The translations under genes and the position numbers were made by a program. Below, piece by piece: positions 18,773 to 26,605 of a stretch of DNA of 64,000 nt. Below the pieces are notes generated by a model. It made no database searches and was not told the origin of the DNA. It worked only from the letters and a program-made list of their open reading frames with translations. The stretch spans positions 2,393,537-2,457,536 of the forward strand of contig OY282494.1 in assembly GCA_958296385.1 (NCBI GenBank), given 5' to 3'. The first letter of the stretch is position 1. The number at the start of each line of letters is the position of its first letter. The DNA is from an uncultured Dehalococcoidia bacterium. Lineage in GTDB: Bacteria > Chloroflexota > Dehalococcoidia > Lucifugimonadales > UBA3495.

Positions 18773-18781
18773 AGTATAGCA
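18773..18781 (-). promoter_or_regulatory. Extended -10 promoter giving a near-leaderless NUDIX mRNA
   Basis: TGC-TATACT on the minus strand; the expected start (about 18766) coincides with GTG 18766 and lies 6 bases before ATG 18760. Confidence 0.5.
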
Positions 18782-18820
18782 CACCAGCCACCCCGGCCCG
18801 ACGCCGCAGCAGCGCCCTTG

Positions 18821-19371
18821 CCCCCAAAGACACACCGAGGGGGTCTGGGGGAAATCATTTCCCCCAGCGTCACCCCCCCTTGCTCCCAAACGATACGCCG
18901 CCCCGTCAAAATCCCCCGCCAAATCCAAAAAATCAATGACACCGCCCTCTTTACAATCCGAATGTTCGTTCGCCATACTACATCAATCGGGCAAATCAAG
19001 CAACCCCCGGCCTCCAGCCGTTCCCGGCCAGGAACGTTCCCTGGGGAACCGGAGCCACCACACCGCTAGCAAAACCGCCGGAGATTCAAGTCAAAAACGG
19101 CCAGTCAGCAAAAATCGCAATCGGCAAGGGTAGTCCCATCCCCGCTTACACGGCGTGGGCTGCCTCCGCAGGGTATCGAGCTTCAGCCCGCGTGCTGCCT
19201 CTCATTAGGGCAGGACACGTAAAATGAAGGTCCAAAATAGTTGCGTACCCACCTCCGGCCGTAGGGCTGACAACGACTTGAATCTCCGACACCAAACCAA
19301 CCAAACCGAACCCACCGCCCGATACCGATAGCCCGATACCAACCGGAGAATCCACCATGCCACCATCCAAC
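18821..19371. repeat. About 550-bp intergenic repeat, copy A
   Basis: The reverse complement of this segment matches 32413-32974 over nearly its full length with small indels. From the left it contains the palindrome GGGGGAAATCATTTCCCCC, a variable zone (18880-19075), then a highly conserved core bounded by perfect 13-bp inverted repeats GGAGATTCAAGTC (19080-19092) and GACTTGAATCTCC (19275-19287), then a GATACCGATA-rich tail. No open frame with credible coding features is shared intact by both copies. It fills most of 18761-19517. Confidence 0.9.
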
Positions 19372-19445
19372 CGCTCCCCCCCTCTTTTGTCATACCAGGC
19401 GCCCACTCCGGGAGCAGCTTACCCCGCCGGCCGCACGCCGGGAGG

Positions 19446-19475
19446 TTGTTGTTGCTTGTTGCCCGGTGCTAGACT
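19446..19475 (+). promoter_or_regulatory. Promoter for the inositol-monophosphatase-family gene
   Basis: TTGTTG (19446-19451), 18 bases, then TAGACT (19470-19475) with TGC before it. Start near 19482, 36 bases before the ATG. Confidence 0.4.
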
Positions 19476-19517
19476 GCTCCGGTTGCAATTCTGCGCCTTG
19501 CCGGAGGTATCCTTTTT

Positions 19518-20360
19518 ATGTCCCAGCCCGCACCGGACGAACAACCCGAACGGCTCCCGCTATCCGCAACCGGCCGCACTGCTTTGGCCGTGTGTGAAAC
19601 TGCGGCCCGCCGCGCTGGCGAACTGGCCCTGCGCCGGTTCCGCACCGATATTGAGGTCAACTTCAAGGGGCGTGCCAACGTAGTAACCGACGTTGACCTG
19701 GCCTGCGAGCGCGTCATCCTTGATTACGTCCGTGCCGAGTTCCCCGATTTCGGCGTGCTGTCCGAGGAGTCGGAGCCGGTAGCCGGTGCATCCCCTTATA
19801 CGCTGGTCGCCGACCCCATCGACGGCACCCGCAACTTCGCCGAGGGCATCCCCCATTTCTGCGTCGTAGTGGCCATCGCCCGGGGCGATGAGGTACTGGC
19901 CGGCGTTACCTACGACCCGGTGCGCGATGAAGCCTTTGCCGCTCAAAAAGGCCAGGGCGCAACCCTCAACGGCGAGCCGATCACCGTATCCGACCGCCAG
20001 GACATCGGCGAGGCCGTGCTGGGCTTTGACCTCGGCTACGACTTTGAGCAGGCCGGCAAGCTTTTGCAGATGGCCAGCCGCCTCTGGCCCCGCACGCAAA
20101 GCTACCGCCTCATGGGTTCCAGCGCCCTCAGCATCGCCTACGCCGCCAGCGGCCGCATCGACCTCTACTTCCATCACAGCCTGTCGCCCTGGGACATCGC
20201 ATCCGGCATCCTGCTGGCCCACGAAGCCGGCGCCCAGGTCCTCGACCAGCGCACCCTCCAACCCGCCAACCTGTTCTCCCCCGGCCTGATTATCTCCAAC
20301 CAAACGCTAGTCCAACAATTCCTGGATATGACCGACGGCGACCCGTGGCGCAGCCTGTGA
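19518..20360 (+). CDS. Inositol monophosphatase family phosphatase (SuhB-like)
   Basis: Mg2+-dependent phosphatase of the inositol-phosphatase/FBPase/CysQ fold. Metal ligands are visible as SEESEP (Glu), ADPIDGTRNF (Asp-Ile-Asp) and SPWDIASGILLAHEAG (second Asp). 280 residues, normal. ATG at 19518 with GGAGG 11 bases upstream. Substrate may be inositol-1-phosphate, histidinol phosphate or PAP. PAP is worth keeping in mind because the same region encodes PAPS production, but sequence alone cannot decide. Single gene, ending just before a palindrome repeat. Confidence 0.88.
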   Translation: MSQPAPDEQPERLPLSATGRTALAVCETAARRAGELALRRFRTDIEVNFKGRANVVTDVDLACERVILDYVRAEFPDFGVLSEESEPVAGASPYTLVADPIDGTRNFAEGIPHFCVVVAIARGDEVLAGVTYDPVRDEAFAAQKGQGATLNGEPITVSDRQDIGEAVLGFDLGYDFEQAGKLLQMASRLWPRTQSYRLMGSSALSIAYAASGRIDLYFHHSLSPWDIASGILLAHEAGAQVLDQRTLQPANLFSPGLIISNQTLVQQFLDMTDGDPWRSL

Positions 20361-20410
20361 ACGTGCCTGCTACGACACCAAGTCTCCCATACCGTCGCTG
20401 TCATTCTTTC

Positions 20411-20520
20411 CCCCAATGTCATTCTGAGCGCAGCGAAGAATCTCGATAGCGTAGCAACGTCGTTGCACCCAAAGTGTGCGCTACGGCATCGAGATTCTTC
20501 GCTGCGCTCAGAATGACAGT
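20411..20520. repeat. Palindromic intergenic repeat, full copy
   Basis: Arms from 20415 (AATGTCATTCTGAGCGCAGC) to 20519, ending GAATGACAGT; the centre contains GTGTGCGCTACGGCATC. It lies between two converging genes. Confidence 0.9.
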
Positions 20521-20540
20521 TTGTTATGTGACAGCGTGTG

Positions 20541-21323
20541 TTAGGAACTCCCGTACCGGGCCAGAAACTGCCGGATGGCGGCGAAGTATTGCCGGTAGCC
20601 CACGTACATCAAATCGTTATGCCCCGCTCCGGGAATAATCTCCAGATGTTTCGCGGCGGTGTGCATCTTGTCGTGCATATCAACCGCATCCCGCAGCGGC
20701 GCCGTTTCGTCCCACTGCCCGTGAATCACCAGCGCCGGTATGTTGATGGAGTAGGCTTTGGCGTGATAGGCGGCCTCCAGCGCGGCAATCGCTTCCGGCG
20801 CCAGCCCCTCGGCAAACCGCCCCAGGTTGGGCCGCCCGCTCTCAATGATGACGCCGTTGATACGCTCCGACGCATTGGCCGCCAGCTCAAACGCGGCGTG
20901 CCGCCCCATTGAACGCCCCATCACGTACAGCGGCCCGGTGAACTGCAACGACCGCATCGTATCCCGCAGCCAGTCCAGCGCCTGGTGAGCATCGGACAGC
21001 ATCGTGCCGAAAGCCGGCTCGCCCCCCGATGCGCCGTAGCCCCGGTAATCTACGATGAAAAAGTTGGCCCCAATCTCGTTGTAATGCGGCGCGATACTGT
21101 CATAGCCCGGCACGGTTTCGCCGTTCCCGTAGAAAAACAGCACCGTCGGATTAGCCCGCCCCACCGCAAAAAACCGGGACGACAACGCCACTCCCTCCGC
21201 AACCGTAATCCCGTAATCCACCGCCCCCTCCGGCGTCTCCGTCCAATGACGCCGGGGATAAAACGAACGCGCCGACGCCTCCGGGCTGTCCAGCATCGTG
21301 TAGTCAACAGCGTCCATGTCCAT
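20541..21323 (-). CDS. Alpha/beta hydrolase
   Basis: 260 residues of alpha/beta-hydrolase fold resembling the BAAT/BEM46-like group. Nucleophile elbow VMGRSMGRHAAF (Ser near residue 139), oxyanion strand VLFFYGNGETV, acid in IHGQWDETAPL, and His in IPGAGHNDLMYVG. No signal peptide. ATG at 21323 is 5 bases after GGGAGGG; the ATG at 21317 is 11 bases away and possible. Esterase or peptidase substrate unknown. Confidence 0.82.
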   Translation of the reverse strand: MDMDAVDYTMLDSPEASARSFYPRRHWTETPEGAVDYGITVAEGVALSSRFFAVGRANPTVLFFYGNGETVPGYDSIAPHYNEIGANFFIVDYRGYGASGGEPAFGTMLSDAHQALDWLRDTMRSLQFTGPLYVMGRSMGRHAAFELAANASERINGVIIESGRPNLGRFAEGLAPEAIAALEAAYHAKAYSINIPALVIHGQWDETAPLRDAVDMHDKMHTAAKHLEIIPGAGHNDLMYVGYRQYFAAIRQFLARYGSS

Positions 21324-21436
21324 TCCATCCCTCCCGCCGGCGGCGCCCCGGCAACCCCGGCATTATACTACGCCCCTCGCCAACCCGCCCCGATATGGTA
21401 ACCTTTCCCAAACCCTGCCTTTGAGGTCTGTCCGCT

Positions 21437-22603
21437 ATGACTATTGCCACCCGTATGAGCCGCCTGGGAACCGAAAGCGCCTTTGAGGTGCTGGCCAAAG
21501 CCCGCGCCCTGGAAGCCCAGGGCCGCGAAATCATCCACCTTGAAATCGGCGAACCCGACTTTGAGACGCCCCCGCACATCGTCCAGGCCGGCGTGCAAGC
21601 GTTGCAGGACGGCTACACCCACTACGGCCCCACGCCCGGCCTGCCCGAACTGCGCCAGGCGGTGGCCCGCAACAGCCGCGAGGTGCGCGGCATTGACACC
21701 GATTGGGAGCAGGTCGTCGTTACCCCCGGCGCCAAGCCCATCATGTTCTACGTCCTGCTGGCCATCGCCGAGGCCGGCGCCGAAGTCATCTACCCCAACC
21801 CCGGCTTTCCCATCTACGAGTCCATGATTGAGTTCAGCGGCGCCAAAGCCGTCCCGATGCAGCTCCACGAAGACCGGGCCTATCATCCCGACCTGTCCCA
21901 ACTGCCCGAACTGGTCAACGAGCGCACCCGCCTGCTCATCATCAACTCGCCGGAGAACCCCTGCGGTTCCGCCCTGACCCTGACCGAGCTGGAAACCATC
22001 GCCGCCGTGGTGCGCCGCCACCCCGATATGTACGTGATGTCCGATGAAATCTACAAGGACATCCTCTATTCGGGCGAGCATCACAGCATCGCCGCCCTGC
22101 CCGGTATGGCCGAGCGCACCATCATCCTCGACGGTTTCTCCAAGAGCTACGCCATGACCGGCTGGCGTCTGGGCTACGGCATCCTGCCCGATGAGCTGGT
22201 GCCCCACGTGTCGCGCCTGGCCACCAACAGCGTGTCCTGCGCCGCATCCTTCAGCCAGATTGCCGGCGTCGCCGCGCTAGACGGCCCCCAGGACGCCGTG
22301 CAGGAGATGGCCGCCGAGTTCGCCCGCCGCCGCCGCCTCATCGCCGACGGCCTGGCGTCAATCCCCGGCGTCAACTGCCCGGAGCCGGAGGGCGCCTTCT
22401 ACGCCTTCCCCAGCATCAAGGACACCGGCCTCACCAGCGCCGAGTTCGAGGAGCGCGCCATGCAGGACGCCGGCGTAGCCCTCCTCTCCGGCGCCGCCTT
22501 CGGCGAATTCGGCGAAGGCTACGTCCGCCTGTCCTACGCCAACAGCCCGGAAAACATCACCAAAGCCCTCGAAAACCTGGACAAAATGGTCCGCGCCCTC
22601 TAA
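21437..22603 (+). CDS. Class I/II pyridoxal-phosphate aminotransferase
   Basis: PLP enzyme of the aspartate/tyrosine aminotransferase fold-type I family. IIHLEIGEPDFETPPHI begins the N-terminal arm. YGPTPGLPELRQAVA follows, then NSPENPCGSALT, YVMSDEIYKDI with the PLP-ring Asp, and the Schiff-base Lys in DGFSKSYAMTGWRLGY (near residue 240). The C-terminal Arg is in YVRLSYANS. 388 residues, normal. The donor and acceptor cannot be told from sequence; AspC-like with broad specificity is likely. It is followed after 30 bases by a Uma2 gene. Confidence 0.92.
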   Translation: MTIATRMSRLGTESAFEVLAKARALEAQGREIIHLEIGEPDFETPPHIVQAGVQALQDGYTHYGPTPGLPELRQAVARNSREVRGIDTDWEQVVVTPGAKPIMFYVLLAIAEAGAEVIYPNPGFPIYESMIEFSGAKAVPMQLHEDRAYHPDLSQLPELVNERTRLLIINSPENPCGSALTLTELETIAAVVRRHPDMYVMSDEIYKDILYSGEHHSIAALPGMAERTIILDGFSKSYAMTGWRLGYGILPDELVPHVSRLATNSVSCAASFSQIAGVAALDGPQDAVQEMAAEFARRRRLIADGLASIPGVNCPEPEGAFYAFPSIKDTGLTSAEFEERAMQDAGVALLSGAAFGEFGEGYVRLSYANSPENITKALENLDKMVRAL

Positions 22604-22633
22604 CCGCTCAACCACGACCAAAGGGGAAAGAGC

Positions 22634-23236
22634 ATGACAACGCAAACCAAACCCCGCCCGGCGATTGGCCTCGAATCAACCGGCCTCGAACCCCGCCGTT
22701 TCACCATAGCCGAATACTTCGCCATGGCCGAAGCGGGAATCCTGACAGAAGCAGACCGGGTAGAGCTCATTGATGGAGTAATCGTAGCCATGTCCCCCAT
22801 CGGCAACCCTCATATCGCCTCCGTTGACAAACTAACCAGGTTGATGGGTGAAGCCGTCGGGAGACGCGCAATCCTCCGGGTGCAAAGTCCCGTAACGCTG
22901 GATGAATACACAATGCCCGAACCCGACCTAGTAATCCTGCGCGAGCGCTCCGATTTTTACGCACACGAGGCCGCCGGCCCGGAGGACGTCTTGCTCCTCA
23001 TTGAGGTATCCGACAGCTCACTGAGCTACGACCGCAACGCGAAACTAGCCCTCTACGCCCGCTTCGGCATCCCCGAAGTCTGGATAACCGCCCTGCCCGA
23101 GCGCATAATGGAAGCCCACACCAAACCCGCCGCCGGCAGCTACACCCGCAAGCAAACCCTATCCCCCGGCGACACCATAACCCCCGAATGTTTCCCCGAC
23201 ATAACCATCCCAGTAGCCGAAATAATACCCGCCTAA
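22634..23236 (+). CDS. Uma2-family (DUF820) restriction-endonuclease-fold protein
   Basis: 200 residues of the PD-(D/E)XK-fold Uma2 family, abundant in Cyanobacteria and Chloroflexota. TIAEYFAMAEAGILTEADRVELIDG opens the family domain (written here in part: VELIDGVIVAMSPIG). EPDLVILRE supplies the Asp. LLLIEVSDSSLSYDRNAK supplies the E-x-K catalytic pair, and YARFGIPEVWI follows. ATG at 22634 follows GGGGAAAG. Function of the family in cells is not settled. Its DNA is still C-rich on the plus strand and it is the last gene left of the skew switch. A second, longer Uma2 protein is at 52095-52886. Confidence 0.88.
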   Translation: MTTQTKPRPAIGLESTGLEPRRFTIAEYFAMAEAGILTEADRVELIDGVIVAMSPIGNPHIASVDKLTRLMGEAVGRRAILRVQSPVTLDEYTMPEPDLVILRERSDFYAHEAAGPEDVLLLIEVSDSSLSYDRNAKLALYARFGIPEVWITALPERIMEAHTKPAAGSYTRKQTLSPGDTITPECFPDITIPVAEIIPA

Positions 23237-23411
23237 CCCACCAACGCCCCCTGCTGCCCGTACTTTATCGGATGCGGTCATCCGGCGTAAGCGAGGGCTG
23301 GCACTGGAAAAGGGCCAACCTAAAACGGAATGCCGCGTTCGGGACAGGCGGCCGTTGCAAAAGCACGCTGCCCGTTGTATGTTTAGATGTGGCTAGAAGG
23401 AGCGAGATGCT
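23237..23411. other. Noncoding pivot of strand composition
   Basis: Within this 175-base gap and the next gene the plus strand changes from C-rich to G-rich, and stays so on each side for more than 20 kb regardless of gene direction. No DnaA box cluster, AT-rich tract or obvious repeat is visible in the gap itself. Candidate replication origin, inversion edge or assembly joint. Confidence 0.5.
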
Positions 23412-23678
23412 ATGACTACTATGGACATTACAACGGCGCAAGTCGTCGGCGATTTGAGAGAAGCCGTCGGTGAACTGCGCGAGGGGCAACGTCAGCTTGA
23501 CGCGCGTATGGACCGCTTGGAATCTAACATTGACGCGCGCATTGACCGCCTGGAATCTAATGTTGACGCGCGTATGGGCCGCATGGACTCTAAGATTGAC
23601 CGCCTGATGTTCGTGGGCATTGGCATTATGGGCGCTACGATTGCCACTCTCGTGGCCACTTTGGTTGCGGCGCTTTAG
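23412..23678 (+). CDS. Small coiled-coil protein with C-terminal membrane anchor
   Basis: 88 residues. Residues about 14-65 form an uninterrupted heptad coiled coil built from 11-residue units such as RMDRLESNIDA, RIDRLESNVDA and RMGRMDSKIDR. The DNA repeats in steps of 33 bases. Residues 66-87 are one hydrophobic segment (VGIGIMGATIATLVATLVAAL), so the protein is tail-anchored with the coil in the cytoplasm. ATG at 23412 with AAGGAG at 9 bases. This architecture is common in Chloroflexota and Cyanobacteria and its role is unknown; it often sits next to Uma2 genes, as here. Confidence 0.8.
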   Translation: MTTMDITTAQVVGDLREAVGELREGQRQLDARMDRLESNIDARIDRLESNVDARMGRMDSKIDRLMFVGIGIMGATIATLVATLVAAL

Positions 23679-23688
23679 CGGCGGTGGG

Positions 23689-24369
23689 TTAGTTTTCGTC
23701 GGGCCAGGTTTTGTTGCCGTAGTAGTTGGCGTCCCAGAATAGCTGTTCGTAGCGCAGGGTGGTTAGGAAGATTCGCTCCAGGTTGGCGGCTTTGGCGCTG
23801 TCGGCGCGGGCGCCGGCTTCGTTGAGGCGGGCGGTGAACCACTGTACTACTTCGCCCAGCACTTCGGGGCTGTGGATGTCAATCCAGTCTTGGTACACCT
23901 TGTTGCCGGGCTTTTGGCCGGAGTTAATCAGGCGGGTGGCCCAGTCCAGGTAGGTGCCTTCGGTTACGTAGAACAGGGCAATCAAGTCGTCAAAATCGCC
24001 TTCCAGCGCGGTGCGTACCATGAAGTCGCCGAAACCCTGCGTTACCGGATTGGCCTCGGTTTCCCGGTACTGTTCGGCGGTTACGCCCAACTCTTGAAAG
24101 CCGTTCAGAAAGAGGTCGTTCTCGGCGGACAGAAAGTTGGCCAGGAAGCCGTCCAGACGGGCGCCGGCGTCGTAATCGGGGGCGGCTTTTGCGATGGCGA
24201 TGGCCGTCAGCTTGACCAAATCGCGGCAGAACACGTAATCCTGCCGGAAGTAGCTGCGGAACTTGGCGATGTCCAGACTGCCGTCGCCCATCTCCAGCAC
24301 GAAAGGATGGGTGACCATCGCCTCCCACTGGTCGTGATATTTGGCGCGCAAGTCATCGGCAAATGGCAT
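23689..24369 (-). CDS. tenA: TenA/THI-4 family protein
   Basis: All-helical TENA/THI-4 fold; classical members are thiaminase II enzymes that salvage thiamine pyrimidine precursors. FRSYFRQDYVFCRDLVKL matches the family's F-x-x-Y-x-x-Q-D-Y-x-F motif with the Asp, and YVTEGTYLDWATRL near residue 137 resembles the Y-x-E-x-x-Y-x-x-W signature. ANLERIFLTTLRYEQLFWDANY is the C-terminal helix with the Glu-x-x-FW motif. 226 residues, normal. GGAG lies 8 bases before the ATG. No other thi genes are near, so the substrate may differ. Confidence 0.85.
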   Translation of the reverse strand: MPFADDLRAKYHDQWEAMVTHPFVLEMGDGSLDIAKFRSYFRQDYVFCRDLVKLTAIAIAKAAPDYDAGARLDGFLANFLSAENDLFLNGFQELGVTAEQYRETEANPVTQGFGDFMVRTALEGDFDDLIALFYVTEGTYLDWATRLINSGQKPGNKVYQDWIDIHSPEVLGEVVQWFTARLNEAGARADSAKAANLERIFLTTLRYEQLFWDANYYGNKTWPDEN

Positions 24370-24396
24370 AGTAAAACTCCAGACAGATTAGTCAAT

Positions 24397-24831
24397 TCAG
24401 ACGGATTCGGCCAGGCAGCGAAAGAAACGGTCCATCATTCCCTGGGCCACCGAGCCCATCATACGCTGGCCGACCCGCGCCACCGAGCCGCCAACCTGAC
24501 TGTCGGCCTCTACCTGCACCGTCGTTACGTTGTCGCCGGCCGGTATGAGGGTAACGGTGGCGGAGCCGTTGGCGAAGCCGATGCGGCCCGAACCTTCGAT
24601 GTTCAGCGTGTAGGAATGGGGCGGGTTCAGATTGGCCAGCTCGACTACGGCGTCGTACTGGCCGCCTACCGGGCCAATGCGGATGTCAACGGTTGCCCGG
24701 TAGCGGTTGGGGCCGTCGGCCTCCATCCGGCGGCAGCCGGGGATGCAGCCGGCCAGCACGTCGGGGTTCATCAGCGCATCCCAAACCGCCTGCGACGGCT
24801 TGGCGAAGTGGTAATCGGCGGAAAGTTGCAT
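24397..24831 (-). CDS. CoxG-like SRPBCC protein
   Basis: 144 residues of the CO-dehydrogenase subunit G (CoxG/PF06240) type with a START/SRPBCC fold. It begins with PSQAVWDALMNPDVLAGCIPGC, the usual x-VW-x-x-L-x-D-P-x-x-L-x-x-C-I-P-G motif (quoted here as VWDALMNPDVLAGCIPGC). In carboxydotrophs CoxG helps membrane attachment, but many relatives occur without coxSML, as here, and may bind hydrophobic ligands. A minus-strand TATACT at 24841-24846 places the transcript start within about 3 bases of the ATG, so the mRNA may be leaderless. Confidence 0.85.
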   Translation of the reverse strand: MQLSADYHFAKPSQAVWDALMNPDVLAGCIPGCRRMEADGPNRYRATVDIRIGPVGGQYDAVVELANLNPPHSYTLNIEGSGRIGFANGSATVTLIPAGDNVTTVQVEADSQVGGSVARVGQRMMGSVAQGMMDRFFRCLAESV

Positions 24832-24884
24832 AGTGCAGAGAGTATAACAGGGATGACCAGCCGCTGCGCGCGGCGCCGGGCGGG

Positions 24885-25415
24885 TTAGCGGTGCCAGCCC
24901 ATTCCTTTGTACATTCCCCGCAGGAACGCAATCTGCCCGCCGTGCGACACGCAGTCCCAGGTCATTTGCCCCAGGGCGGCGGCGACGGAACGGGGTTCGG
25001 ATACCGGCGGGATAATCCGGGCCTGCTTCATCTGCGCCTCGGTTAGCGAGGGCAGGTACTCGCGCAGCGCGGCGCGCACCTGCTCAAAGTACTCCATCTG
25101 CACGCTGCGGGCGGGGGGCTGCCAGTCGCACACCATCCGGTGCGTCCAGCCCAGCCCCCGGTTCTCGCCGTCGGCGGGCAGCGCGTAATGCCGCTCCCAC
25201 CCGCCGGTGTCCCACAGCTGCGGCAAGTCGCGCAGGCGGGTGTGGATAAAGGAATCAATCACCCGCGAAAGATGCCACAGAATCCAGGCCACCGAGTTGC
25301 AGTCGTCCGCCGGGATGCGCTGAAACTCGTCGTCGGACAGGTCTTTCAGGGCCAGGTCGATGGTGTTGAAGTTGTTCTCCAGAGCGGAGATAAGGCCGTC
25401 GGCTGCGGCGGGCAT
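24885..25415 (-). CDS. DinB-family metal-binding four-helix protein
   Basis: 176 residues of the DinB/YfiT four-helix bundle. The metal-binding His triad is visible as LWHLSRVIDSF (His near 48) and SHGGQIAFLRG (His near 157), with a third likely near the ERHYALP segment. GGAGG is 6 bases before the ATG. In the family, members act as thiol-dependent transferases or stress proteins. Function here is unknown. It is followed on the same strand by coxG-like and tenA genes with 50-base or smaller gaps. Confidence 0.82.
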   Translation of the reverse strand: MPAAADGLISALENNFNTIDLALKDLSDDEFQRIPADDCNSVAWILWHLSRVIDSFIHTRLRDLPQLWDTGGWERHYALPADGENRGLGWTHRMVCDWQPPARSVQMEYFEQVRAALREYLPSLTEAQMKQARIIPPVSEPRSVAAALGQMTWDCVSHGGQIAFLRGMYKGMGWHR

Positions 25416-25496
25416 GGAGCGCCTCCCCGGTGTGTGGCAAGTCGGATGCGGGTAAGTCGGTATCCGGATGGTTGGTATGTGGCAGTTGGATGGCGG

Positions 25497-26042
25497 TTAG
25501 ACGATTTCGGGCTGGACGCCTTCGGGCAGGTCAACCTCAAAGGCGGAGAGAATCTGGCCGACCAGCATATAGTGTCCGATGAGGGCGGTGATGCCGACGG
25601 TTTTCTCGGTGCCGAAGTGGTTGGACACGGCGTTAAAGGTGGCGTCGCTAATCCGGTGATTCTGGGACAGCTCCTGCACGAACTTGACCAGTTCGGCCTC
25701 GATGCCGCTCATGCCCTCCGGCGCCTTGCCGGTGGCGATGGCTTCGACTACTTCGTCGGATACGCCGGCCTGGCGGGCCAGACGGGCGTGGGCGGAGAAC
25801 TCGTACTGCTGGCGAATTTCGCGGGCGGTGGCGCAGATGATTATTTCGCGCTGGGCCTCGGTGATGTCCAGGTCAAAGCGGACGAAAGTGCCGGTGTGGG
25901 CCACGCGGGAGGCCAGGTCGGGGCTGTGCAGCAGGACGCCGTAAGGCCCCCGCACACTGCCACGGCTGCTGGCGATGGAATCAAAGAACCCCTGATGCTC
26001 CGGGGCAAGCTGTTCGCGGGTAACGTCGTTCAATCGGGCCAT
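25497..26042 (-). CDS. Carboxymuconolactone-decarboxylase-like (AhpD-fold) protein
   Basis: 181 residues of the CMD/AhpD fold. LDITEAQREIIICATAREIRQQYEF is the typical helix pair (key part: REIIICATAREIRQQYE), followed by HARLARQAGVSDEVVEAI. The redox C-x-x-C of AhpD is absent: the place is occupied by REIRQQYEFSAH, so peroxidase activity of the AhpD kind is not expected. The His of SAH may be catalytic, as in CMD lactone enzymes. AAGGAG precedes the ATG by about 9 bases. First gene of a four-gene minus-strand run; 26043-26270 holds short ACGGATGTTGCTGG duplications and the tRNA promoter. Confidence 0.8.
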   Translation of the reverse strand: MARLNDVTREQLAPEHQGFFDSIASSRGSVRGPYGVLLHSPDLASRVAHTGTFVRFDLDITEAQREIIICATAREIRQQYEFSAHARLARQAGVSDEVVEAIATGKAPEGMSGIEAELVKFVQELSQNHRISDATFNAVSNHFGTEKTVGITALIGHYMLVGQILSAFEVDLPEGVQPEIV

Positions 26043-26220
26043 TTTGCTGCGCTCCTTGCTTGATGGATGGACGGATGTTGCTGGACGGATGTTGCTGGAT
26101 GGATGCTGGGGACGTCAATTCAATATGCCGCATCAATATACCGCCGGGAGATGGTGCGGGGCAAGCCCACGTTTCGGCCCGGCCCGGCACAGCCGCTATC
26201 AGAATGGCCGGGGGTATGCT

Positions 26221-26249
26221 ATGACAACGGCGGCTAATGGTGGTAAAAT
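26221..26249 (+). promoter_or_regulatory. Promoter of tRNA-Val
   Basis: ATGACA (26221-26226), 17 bases, TAAAAT (26244-26249) preceded by TGG (extended -10). The predicted start is about 15 bases before the tRNA. Confidence 0.6.
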
Positions 26250-26270
26250 GTTTTTGCGCCAAGCGGCTGT

Positions 26271-26347
26271 GGGCGATTAGCTCAGTTGGTTAGAGTACTT
26301 GCTCGACACGCAAGAGGTCAGTGGTTCGAGTCCACTATCGCCCACCA
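26271..26347 (+). tRNA. tRNA-Val (GAC) with C33
   Basis: Acceptor GGGCGAT/ATCGCCC, D-stem GCTC/GAGT, anticodon stem CTTGC/GCAAG, T-arm AGTGG-TTCGAGT-CCACT, encoded CCA. The anticodon loop reads TCGACAC: anticodon GAC, but position 33 is C where nearly all elongator tRNAs have U. All stems are intact, so it looks like a working gene otherwise. No terminator is seen directly after it. Confidence 0.93.
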
Positions 26348-26605
26348 TTTCATGTTAATGTCATTGGTCAAACTTACCGGAATGTGCATCTGCTGCCGCG
26401 CGCCGGCTGATTGGCCAGGCGGTTGCCGGGAGTGTCAATTCTCGTATAATGCGGTTTGCCGTGCTTGGCACGAGGCGCGTTAACTATGGTAAAGTAGTCG
26501 TGCTTCTGGGGAATCAGCCTTTCTGCCGTTAGTGGGGGCGCTTGCACCGCACCGGGCATCTTTGCTAACTGCTCAACCATCCCGCCGGCCGATTCGGGAA
26601 CATCC

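Noticed and set aside
25241-25249. Perfect DnaA box (TTATCCACA on the minus strand)
   Set aside because: Single copy inside the dinB-like gene; one 9-mer is expected by chance about every other window of this size.
25497-26042. AhpD-type peroxidase reductase
   Set aside because: The C-x-x-C pair is missing, so only the fold-level CMD label is given.
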